A DNA stretch of 64,000 bases from Tuctoria greenei (taxonomy: Eukaryota > Streptophyta > Magnoliopsida > Poales > Poaceae). The notes under the pieces were generated by a model. The model was not told the origin of the DNA. It saw only the letters and a program-made list of their open reading frames with translations, and ran no database searches. Below, piece by piece: positions 55,538 through 64,000 of this stretch. Within the stretch, counting starts at the first letter, position 1. Each line of letters starts with the position of its first letter. The DNA is taken from contig JAYESD010000007.1 of NCBI GenBank assembly GCA_036927565.1, positions 1,633,644 through 1,697,643 of the forward strand, read 5' to 3'. Both the position numbers and the translations under genes were made by a program.

Positions 55538-56493
55538 TTCCGGCGCTAGGTTGTACTAGCTTTGGTAAGCTCCAGCTCAAGCTCCGGTTAGCTTTGGCAA
55601 CATTCGGAGCTTGATTGCAATGTTCCTGTTTTTATTGTGAAATGTTTTGAACTTGCTTTACATTGTTGGAAAGATTTCTTAGTATGCATTTGCTAAGTTT
55701 TTGGCGCGTTTTGGTGGTTATGGTTGATATCATTTTGCTATGGTTTGCAACATGCTTACGTGAGGTGCTCACATAAGATGTTGTAGTTTCGGAACTAACG
55801 TGAGTCAAGTCGAGGACTTGTGCTCGGAAGTATTGGTTGTTTATTCATGTGCAGGTGTTGCTTGAGTTCAAAACATGGCTGGTGACGGGATCCATTGAAC
55901 TAGTCTTAGGGAGAAGATGAGGTTCAACAACCAAGTTCAGGAGGAATTATGGTTTAGTTGATTGGGAGGTTGCACAACATGTTTGAATCATGAACAATGC
56001 ATATGAAGGTATCGTGGACGTTGTTGGAAGATGTTTGCACGTGTGCAAGGGGAGCATGGACGTGGCTGAATGGTTCCCAGGCGTGATGAAGAGATGTGGA
56101 CATAAAGAATTGGTCGGAAAGGTCCAACCGACTAGGTTATGGACTCAGGCTGCGGCTGAGTCGGGTTTGACTCAAATATGGAAAGTTTTGAGTTGGTTAT
56201 GATAGGATTTCATGTGTATCACGAAGTTGAGTTGTTTTAGGAATGTGGGATACGTTCCTAAGGTGTTTGGAAGTCTTAATATTGCTTCTATCTGCGTATA
56301 TAAGAGTATTAAGCAGTTATGGAAAGTTTTGATTCATGATTTGAGTAGGATTAGAGTCCTAGTTGAGATTGGGTTGGCCTAAGGGCTGGTTATATAAGCA
56401 AGGGAGGACAGAGCTCATTGAAGATGACTTTTGGGTTGTTTCTATTGTGTTCTATTGAATAAAATTCATAGTTGAAAGGAACTTTTGTGCCTT
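55538..56493 (+). repeat. Second copy of the truncated Sirevirus LTR, cut by a CACTA element
   Basis: Matches 1446 to about 2400. The next base begins CACTGCTACAATAAG, the terminus of a CACTA element, so the rest of this LTR should lie on the far side of that element, outside the window. Confidence 0.88.
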
Positions 56494-56509
56494 CACTGCT
56501 ACAATAAGC

Positions 56510-57260
56510 CTCATCACAGACGGCTCCAAACCTATTATCACAGACGGCTTTTAAAACCGCCTGAAACGAAGAGTCTGTGATAATCCGCAATTTCACAGGC
56601 GGAGAAGTGAAACCGCCTGTGAAGACTAATTATCATAGGCGGTTCTTCACTAAGGATAGCCGCCTGTGAAGACCGATTATCATAGGCGGTTCTTTACTTA
56701 GGCTAGCCGTCTGTGAAAATACTTTATCACAGACGGGTCGTGCAGCATATATAACCGTCTGTGATAAACATCTTATCACAGACGGTTATTGAAGAATAAC
56801 TAACCGTCTATGATAAGAAGTCTTCACAGGCGGGTATTGAAGCATAACTAACCGCCAATGATAATTTGTCTTCACAGGCGGATTTTGAAGCATAACTAAC
56901 CGCCTATGATAATGAGTCTTCACAGTCGGGTATTGAAGCATAACTAACCGTCTATGATAATGTGTATTCACAGGCGGATTTTGAAGCATAACTAACCGCC
57001 TATGATAATATGTCTTCACAGGCGGGTTTTGAAGCATAACTAACCGTCAATGATAATGTGTCTTTACAGACGGTTATTGAAGCATAACTAACCCGTCTAT
57101 GATAATGGTGTTATCACAGACGGAGTTTACCTATATCAGCCGTCTGTGAAGACCCTTTAACGCAGCCGGTTTCTACCATAACAGACACCGCCTGTGAAAA
57201 TTAGGTTATCACAGATGTTTCTTTACTTGTATCTAGCCGCCTGTGATAATTGTTTTTCAC
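56510..57260. repeat. Left subterminal repeats of the right-hand CACTA element
   Basis: More than twenty copies of ATCACAGACGG/TTCACAGGCGG and their complements appear. The stretch 56770-57060 forms a regular array of about 60 bases per unit (GGCGGGTTTTGAAGCATAAC then TAACCGCCTATGATAATG), about five to six units long. Confidence 0.85.
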
Positions 57261-57448
57261 AGTCATGCAGTACTACTGCTGTTATTTCTAATTTCCAGGT
57301 CAATTCAATATAATCACAGAACAAAAAACAACAATCATCACAGAACAAAAGACAACAATATTATCATCACAGAAGTCAATTTCACTAAAACAATATACAT
57401 ACACACAAGTTACAGATACAATTTCATCTCAAAGTTTACAAGTTTTCA

Positions 57449-60400
57449 CTAAAAACTGTTTAGATTGGTATAGTCGCAAAGTTCTGGCACATCAGCTGCT
57501 GAACCTCTCTTATCAAAGAACTTCCCCGTTTTGTGCAAAATTTCGCGACGAATGAACTGACAGAGTTCAGAAGCAATCCTGTCGGCTCCTCCATCAGGAA
57601 TACTTCTACAAACCGGCCATTCTTCGTCCAGATTCTTCTTGTGCTGCAATATAACACATAACAAGGTTTAGAATGTGTTGGTTTGAACAATCTCAAAGTA
57701 TAGATCAAAGTGAGAGTATACAAGAATTTAGTAGGTATTTTTGGAGCAGTTGTACTATGAGCAATTGAATTTTGAAGTTGGAATCAAAATATGAAAATAA
57801 TGTTTCTGGTAATATTGAACAGCAGAGAATATAAGCATTAAACTATGCTAGTTACAATGAAAATGAAACACCAAAGTAAGAAAATAAGGTATCGACATTA
57901 AGGATAACTTACATCCTCACGATTGACTCTATATACGGCGGCGGTCCGAAGATGCTCGCATACATAATACCCGCATAAGACACTCCCAGCAGGCTGCTTC
58001 GGACAAGCATAATACGTTTTAATGTCCAATGCATTCGTATTAGGAGGTCTCTGACCGCCAAGATGTTCCGCGTAAAACCGCCAAGCGCTGTAATACAAGA
58101 AATGTCATATAAAACTTGTCAACACATTCTAAATGTGCGTAAATTAAAATTATTGAATAAACGTACTTTTTCAAAATGGAAAGGAAATCTTCGTAACGAT
58201 CTGGTGGGTAATCGGCCGAGTCCAAGACTGTTGCCATTCCCTGCGTTGGCTTGATGAAGATCATTATGTAGTGATTACTGCAAACATACAAACACACGTG
58301 TTAACAATTACCAATAATTGCTATTTCAATGCCATGTGTCGAACTTACTCGAAGTGGTACAGAGCCTTTACGAGGTCCTGGCCGTCTCTGACAAAGTTAA
58401 ACATCGCATGTCCTATGTAAGCTGCAACTTCTGCCTTTCTATCCTTCTTAAGTTTTGCAATTGCTCTTTCAAAATCTTTTTTTTTCATGTGTTTGTACTG
58501 GCTTGATTCTCGATTCGCCTGGACGTCGAATAGCGACTTTGCAATCCTAGTAGGGTCAAGGATACCTGTCTTGTGCGCCAACTTTTCATTATCCATGTAT
58601 TGCATCCTATTAAAGAAGTCCAGAATTGTTATAATCTCATGAAATGCGTATGCGTGTAGTAAGAAAAGCAAATACAAAATATTAGAGCACTTACAAGCAC
58701 CAGACGAGCAGCAGGTTGATTTCGAGCATGCCCCGATGGAAAAGGGAAAGCAACTCGTCAAATAAAATGACTCGTTTATCTACTCCAGTGCTCCAGAATG
58801 CTTCTTTTGGAATACGAAATGTGACGCAATCAAGACCATATTTTGTGCTGGCAGTGATGTACCACTCATGCATTCTTCTGAGCGCGACGGGTTGTTTGCT
58901 AAGTTGTACGGATGTCATTAACGGCTTCCCATTCTCAAATTTAGGAGGAACATCCTCAAGCTTGTATATTGGAACTCCTGGTTTAACTAAAGCCGTCCGC
59001 CGATTATACATGACACCGTCTTCTTCCCACTCCTCGATATCTTCTAATGCTGGCTCATGAGAAGAACGAGATGCACTCGATTTTCTAATATTTTCCTTCA
59101 TAGCTTCCAAATACTTTGTCACTTCTGATGAAGGTTTCTTATTTTCGTATGAGCTAACTTTGACAGGCACTGATGATCGAGGAGTAGTCGTCGGAAGTTG
59201 GACACTGGCTTGTTGTTGAACCTGTTGTTCAACTGATTGCTCTTTACTCCCAGCAGCTGGCTCTAGTACTACTTCAAGCTGTTGCTCAACTAGTTGATCT
59301 TTACTAGCAACAGCTTGCTCTGGTACTGCTTGAAGTTGTTGTCCAACTTGTTGCTCTTGGATATCATCATCCTTGCTCAGACATAGGGGGAGTGGATCTT
59401 CCCGGACTGGGAGTGGATCTTCATGCACTTTCGCCTTAGAAGATGGGGTTGCAGTATTTGGAGATGCGACGGGGCTAGAAATTGGCTCATCGTCCAACAC
59501 GATATCGCGTCGGTGCCAAAGGATTAATTGGTTGACAGCCTGCCCCAGAGTCGCGATCCCCTCAGGTGTGACGTGGTCTGTTTCATAATCTTCATAATCA
59601 TTATCAATGATCTGAAGAACTTGCACCACAGAATAATACAACGGAAGTGGACTCCCGTTGAAGTCACGATCAGACTTTGCCATAGCAGTGGCAACCTGTT
59701 TGGTTTTGTTCCCTGCTCTGCCTATCAGGACAAGAAGATGACAAGATTTGTCGTTAGCAATATCATCGACAGGGAACTTATGGGCTGACCCTGAGCCTGG
59801 CACGGAACCAACGCTGCTAGGGTAGGCAGTTGGAGATACTAATTGCTCCTTTTGCACCGGAACCATCATTGTACTCGGTGCCACTAATTGTCCTGATTGT
59901 CTAAGTTGTTCCATTATTTCTTGCATATTTTCTTTGACCTTTTGAGCAATTGTTTCATCAAGTGTTTTCTTAAACTTCTCACGTCTTCTATATGTGTCTT
60001 TATCTTTAGGGAAACCATCTAGCCAAGACATTTGAGAAGAGACCGCTCGAACCCGTCCGCTGTGTTCAGGGTTTCCCAAGATAGCGGTAAGTTGGTCATT
60101 CTCCCTCTTCGGCTTGAAGAGACCCTTCTGTTGCTTTTCAATTACTTCTTTCATTTTATCCTCTACTTCATTCAGAGAGTCGGGCTTTTCAAGTTTGCCC
60201 TCGCTGGTCAAACCTGACCGAGCAAAGACCCAGCGTTGAGTTCGCTCATCGCACCCTTCTAATGGGTGAGGATTGCCCTTACTAAGAATTTCGTCTATTA
60301 TCTTATTCCATTTCTGGACTTTGGGGCCATATCCGGTAGACCCCAAGCGATGATGGTATTTGTTCTTTTTTGCAAGCTCTGACCTAGTTGCACTTAGAGC

Positions 60401-61163
60401 TTTAGCATCAGGTGTGCTCTTTTGACGAACAAACTCTTGCCACTGAGCTTGTGTGATTTTTCCCATCTTCCTCGGGCTAGGGACCTTATTGGCCTTAACA
60501 TAAGCATTCATTTCACTCTTCCAGCATCGAAACTTCTTGCCGCAAGAGACCAATGTTGCTTTCTTTACAGCTTCTTATGTGCCTTTCGGGAACTTGAATT
60601 GTTTCTTTATCTTTTCCCACAACTCATTCTTGGTCTGCTCGGGTAATTTCCTCCAATTCTCGGTTGTGATCGGCACAACCTCCCTAACAAGAAAACCGCA
60701 TGCATTACGGTACTTGGTAACTGAATCCAGTGGTTCTTGGGGAAGCCCACCTGGACCGACCCTTGTTATGTACATGATGCGGTCCAATGGACCCTTATTG
60801 GGACCTCGTTGCCCTCGTTTCCGCTTGAGTGAAGCTGAGGATTCATCCATTGGTGAACCTTCTGCGGTTTTAGGAGCCGATGTCACCTCATTGTCTTCGA
60901 GATTAATCTAGGTAGAAAAAAATTATAAGACTTCGTATACTTGACAACCAACATTAACTTGAACTGCTGAAGTTAAGATTCGTGATCCATACCTCGTCGG
61001 CAGGATCATATTCCGGGTCTAGATCCACTGAAGTCTTTTTAATTTTTATATTCGGAAAAGGATCCGAAGGACTGTGATAGGAGCCTGAACTGCTAGAGTC
61101 AGTAAACTCCATATTGTCTTCTTTGTTGTTACTATCAGGACCAATCTTCTTAGGGCTTTCCAT
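57449..61163 (-). pseudogene. CACTA Transposase_24-like / Ulp1 (C48) protease gene, one in-frame stop
   Basis: Six exons on the minus strand join in phase at GT...AG sites: 61163-60993, 60907-58695, 58606-58349, 58277-58167, 58087-57913 and 57643-57449, about 1,040 codons. The order is a Ser/Asp-rich start; a basic segment (SLKRKRGQRGPNKGP); a Transposase_24 (En/Spm tnp) DNA-binding-like region (about codons 100-330); a Gln/Val/Glu repeat linker; and a Ulp1-like protease. In the protease HYIMIF gives the His, VLDSADYPPD the Asp, and QPAGSVLCGYYVC the Gln and Cys, so the catalytic set looks complete. The only visible break is TAA at 60575-60577; the related gene has GAA there. Such proteins are thought to bind subterminal repeats; the protease role is unproven. 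The catalytic TNP2 transposase is not in the window. Confidence 0.82.
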
Positions 61164-62345
61164 GCTAGATCTAATAAGACAAAAAATCTAATAAATGGCA
61201 TAACTAATTTGGTCATATTTAAAACAAATTTTCTCAATTTTGGCTCAATTAAGTAAATTTAGCCAAAACACATTTTTGAAGTTATATAGGTCTAACTAAA
61301 TTCTTGTATCATAGAGATCGGCATCATATGCTCAGACTCCATCGCCACACCTAGTGTTACCTAGATATGGGCGTGAGGATGCTCCTGGCATCACAAATGA
61401 GTTGGCCAGCAACTTTTGTTTGGCTTCAGAGCTAAATATAGCATAACTTTGGTAGCTCAGATTAGGTACAATTGCTCAAATGAAGCTGATGGAGCCACAA
61501 GTGCAGACATCTTTGGTAGCACAGATTAGCTACTACAATTGCTCAAATGAAACTTAGAGAAATAAAAGCAAACTTAGCCAAACTTAGTCTAGCATAGCTA
61601 ACTCTAAGCAAAAGTAGCCAAATATAGCTAAATATAGCATAACTTAGTCAAAATTAGTCAAGTATAACTATATCTAATGTAACTTAGCCAAAATTAGCCA
61701 AATTTGGTCAACTTAACCAAATATAGCTAAATCTTGCCCCTAATAGAGAATTATGTGGCATATGCAAGGCCGATGACAGAAATAGGGAATATACTGCTGT
61801 TACTAGAGTCTAGAATCATGTTTACCACTAATGTGTCAGAACAGTTTCAGACACACAGAACCAACTACCAATTTATCGTGATATAACCATCCACATAAAT
61901 CTTGCCCCACCGAACCCTAACCAAAGATGCCACCGAACTTGACAGTTTTTCGAATTCCACCGAACCCTAACCAAGGATGCCTACCATTATCTAATTCCCG
62001 AACCCTAACCAAGGATATGCAAGGCGGCAGCGAGGGCGGGGAGGGAGGCGGCACGGCGAAGGAGGATGGAAGGTCAAAGGGTTTAGGGTTTACCTTGAAG
62101 CTCGGCGGCGACGGAAATGGCTTCGCTCGGCGTACCTGGAAGTGAGGAGGGCGAAGCTCGGCGACGACGGCGAAGCTCGGCGACGACGGCGAAGCTCGGC
62201 GACGGCGAAGCTCGGCGACGGCGAAGCTCGGCGGCGTACCTGGAAGTGACGAGGGGGAACACTTGGCGGCAAACGAAATTTTGGCAGCCTAACGGCGTCT
62301 AAGTGTTTCGCCCGGGTTAGGTTTTTCCAATGTTGCCGAGGGGTA
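61164..62345. other. Upstream region of the CACTA gene
   Basis: 61430-61740 holds a degenerate run of TAGCCAAA/TAGCTAAAT-type units. Three copies of CGAACCCTAACCAA(A/G)GAT occur at about 61915, 61959 and 61997. A GC-rich block (62010-62290) includes a minisatellite. It probably contains the promoter and leader of the minus-strand gene. Confidence 0.5.
62151..62235. repeat. GC-rich minisatellite
   Basis: About five units of GCGAAGCTCGGCGAC(GAC)G, 15-18 bases each, lie in tandem. One frame would encode an Arg-rich repeat, but there is no sign that it is translated. Confidence 0.8.
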
Positions 62346-62349
62346 TATA

Positions 62350-62525
62350 TAGACTCACATTTTCTCAGGCGGATTTTAAGTACCGACCGTCAGGGAAGAC
62401 TGTTACCTCAGTCGGATTTTACTTACCAACCGCCTGAGAAGATACAATTATCTCAGGCGGTTGGTTAGTAACACCCGCCTGAGTTAAACATGGGCCTGTG
62501 AAGATATTTACTTCTTCTTAATTTG
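62350..62525. repeat. Inner subterminal repeats left of the 138-aa ORF
   Basis: Units such as TCTCAGGCGGATTTTAAGTA and ACCGCCTGAGAAGATA occur here. The last 75 bases (from 62447) recur at 63707-63766. Confidence 0.7.
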
Positions 62526-62781
62526 ATGAACGCCTACATAAAGACCCCTCACCAACCGGGATGAGGATCCCCTGACTTAATCAGCGATCACTGACATGTG
62601 GACCCGGTCCCACACGTCAGTGACCATGTCACGCGTGCGCGACCTTTCTTTTCCCCGAGGTGCGACCTTTCTTTTCCACTCCGCGCGGCCTTAAAGACGC
62701 GCTATCGCTCACAAGCGCATCGCTCACTTTGAATCCTCTTGTTTTCTTCGTCTTCCTCCGCTCCGACGACCCAACACCACT

Positions 62782-63198
62782 ATGGCCGACCTTCCGCCGC
62801 CAAGCCCTCCGAGGGAGCCACCTTGCAAGAAACAATGTTGCAGCTCCCCCGAGAAGATCAACACCGAGCAGCGCCTCCTCATGGCGCGAGAGGCGTACAA
62901 CAATACGTCTCGCGCCATGAGTGCCTTGGGGCTGGGTACCCTTCCAGAGTATACTGGAATGGGTACCTTGGGCCACTACCTCTACGCCCTCGTGGGGGTG
63001 GCTGATCGTCTCGACATTCTGTTCGCGACGATGGCCCAGGTTCTTGGCCCCGAGGGCCGTAGAACGCTGGTGGAGGCGACGGCTAGCAACCTCGGGGTTG
63101 CACCGCCGGTGCAGCCGGTGCAGCCGGCTCTGTCTCCTGTTGCACCGGTGCCGGAGTCGCCGCCGGAGGACGAGGAGGAGGAGAAGGAAGAGGAGTAG
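62782..63198 (+). CDS. CACTA-associated conserved protein of unknown function (138 aa)
   Basis: The ATG at 62782 (context CACTATGGCC) follows a GC-rich, pyrimidine-rich leader, and the frame closes with TAG at 63196-63198. The N-terminus is Pro-rich with a Cys cluster (CKKQCC). The middle has the segment LGLGTLPEYTGMGTLGHYLY, which is conserved in the broken copy at 46428-46737, followed by DRLDILFATMAQVLGPEGR. The end is Pro/Val-rich, then a run of Glu/Asp. It has no signal peptide or clear membrane segment. It sits between CACTA subterminal repeats that are duplicated on both sides. I do not recognise the family. It may be a transposon accessory protein or a captured host gene; conservation across two elements favours a real gene. 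Confidence 0.6.
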   Translation: MADLPPPSPPREPPCKKQCCSSPEKINTEQRLLMAREAYNNTSRAMSALGLGTLPEYTGMGTLGHYLYALVGVADRLDILFATMAQVLGPEGRRTLVEATASNLGVAPPVQPVQPALSPVAPVPESPPEDEEEEKEEE

Positions 63199-63706
63199 GA
63201 GTAGGATTTAATTAGTTTTTCTTTTTGTTGTTTTTAGTTGCTTCTGTTTTGTAAATATTGTTAATGAATGAAATCTATCTTTTTTCATCTATGTGATTGA
63301 ATATTACTTGTGTATCTTTTGTGTTCTTGTGTGTTCTTGTGTAAATATTGTGCATCTTGTGTGTTCTTTTGTGAGATGTGCATATTGTTAATGAATGAGT
63401 ATCTTGTGTGTTCTTCAACTGTGTGAATGATTGAATATTGTTAATGAATGTAGTGTGTTCATCGTTAATTAAAATTTCACGTCTGAGTAGAAATTAATTT
63501 GATATTTACCAAAACATTACAATGTCAGCTATACAAGTTTTAAAAATATTTTGTTCAGGTGGTAGATGTTAATTTTATACAAATGTAGAAGAAAGAATCA
63601 TCGAATTTGGACACAATTTGCAGAATATAAACATGTTTGAGTATTTATATTGGAATCTAAATAAAAAAGAAGCAAGGGATAAGGAAACTGAAGAACAGTA
63701 TCGGGC
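63199..63706. other. 3' region of the 138-aa ORF
   Basis: T-rich sequence with three copies of ATTGTTAATGAATG (about 63257, 63386, 63437) and four of CTTGTGTGTTCTT-like units. The repeats include AATGAA, a weak polyadenylation-like signal. No gene is present. Confidence 0.5.
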
Positions 63707-63766
63707 ATTATCTCAGGCGGTTGTTAAGCAATAACCGCCTGTGAAGATATTTACTTCTTCTTAATT
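63707..63766. repeat. Repeat of the subterminal unit right of the 138-aa ORF
   Basis: ATTATCTCAGGCGGTTG and CCTGTGAAGATATTTACTTC are shared with 62447-62525, giving direct repeats around the ORF block. Confidence 0.7.
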
Positions 63767-64000
63767 AATATTCTTGATTAAATGTGGTCCTTTAAAAAGG
63801 CAAAAATCCACTTTCTTGTAATATTATTGATAAGTAAAGGTTACCATTAAATTTCACTTCATAAATCCTTTGAAATTGGTCAGAACATAAAAAACATACA
63901 ACAAATGCTATTTTTCATTTTTCTATCTTGATGAATATAATGCTTTTTTCATTTATTTTTTCAGTGGACATTTTTAATCATCATACCAACATCTACGAAT
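63767..64000. other. AT-rich end of the window
   Basis: No feature was recognised. A CACTA right terminus is not present, so the element may continue beyond the window. Confidence 0.4.

Larger units (their letters stand above)
54092..56493 (+). repeat. Second copy of window segment 1 to about 2400
   Basis: Begins GCCTTCTTTTAGATACC exactly like window base 1 and runs to TTTTGTGCCTT, where a CACTA element starts. It includes the small copia LTR (54214-54400), the broken gag-protease, the 13 bp hairpin and the truncated Sirevirus LTR (55538-56493). Differences from the first copy are sparse single-base changes and one-base indels. Because homology starts at the window edge, the true duplication extends further left. 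Confidence 0.92.
56494..64000 (-). mobile_element. CACTA transposon with a nearly intact gene, right end outside the window
   Basis: CACTGCTACAATAAGCC at 56494 is the left terminus. Subterminal repeats (ATCACAGACGG, TTCACAGGCGG and complements) fill 56510-57260 and recur at 62350-62510 and 63708-63740. The interior holds the minus-strand transposase/Ulp1 gene and a plus-strand ORF of unknown function. It is the same family as the element at 28937-42118: 57250-60660 aligns with 36880-41240. The right terminus is not seen, so the extent past 62.5 kb is inferred. Confidence 0.8.

Noticed and set aside
1..64000. tRNA or rRNA genes and CRISPR arrays
   Set aside because: I saw no cloverleaf-type tRNA, rRNA sequence or spacer-repeat array; the regular repeats are transposon subterminal units or minisatellites.

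Overview
This is a stretch of plant nuclear DNA, most likely from a grass (Poaceae). The evidence is nested LTR retrotransposons, CACTA (En/Spm) transposons, Stowaway and Tourist-like miniature elements, and short intron-containing genes for secreted cysteine-rich peptides of a kind typical of grasses. No bacterial features were found. Most open reading frames are transposon relics. The species cannot be named from the sequence alone.

Layout, left to right. 1-1445: flanking sequence plus the LTR, primer-binding site and gag/protease part of a small Ty1/copia element. 1446-11226: a Sirevirus-type copia element with a truncated 5' LTR, decayed gag-pol, five polypurine tracts and a 1.8 kb 3' LTR. 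11227-about 21720: a Ty3/gypsy element of Tat type. Its gag-pol runs on the minus strand and a coiled-coil ORF downstream of pol runs on the plus strand. About 21720-24629: a separate gypsy-type LTR remnant. 24630-25199: the 3' end of a cysteine-rich peptide gene. 25204-28229: a 3 kb non-coding LTR element that looks like a non-autonomous partner of the Tat element. 28230-42300: a two-exon cysteine-rich peptide gene whose second exon is split by a CACTA element (28937-42118, target duplication AGA). That CACTA element carries a copia insertion (29316-36830, target duplication ATAAT), a Tourist-like insertion (37910-38709, target duplication TAA), a decayed transposase/Ulp1 gene and a captured fragment of a CLASSY-like SNF2 helicase. 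42300-45966: mostly host DNA with three Stowaway-like elements and an intact cysteine-rich peptide gene (44481-44962). 45967-46799: the left end of another CACTA element with a small conserved ORF. 46800-53679: a large non-coding LTR element with 2.85 kb LTRs. 53680-54091: unassigned, possibly host-gene-derived DNA. 54092-56493: a second copy of window positions 1 to about 2400. 56494-64000: a further CACTA element, open to the right, with a nearly intact six-exon transposase/Ulp1 gene and a complete 138-residue ORF of unknown function.

The host content is a small cluster of secreted cysteine-rich peptide genes resembling the MEG/EMBRYO SURROUNDING FACTOR group. One copy is intact (44.5 kb), one is split by a transposon (28.7/42.2 kb) and one is reduced to its 3' end (24.7 kb). 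The transposons can be ordered by nesting: peptide gene, then CACTA, then copia and Tourist inside the CACTA. Splice sites, target duplications and comparison of the two CACTA copies support this order directly. Family assignments rest on motifs recognised by eye.
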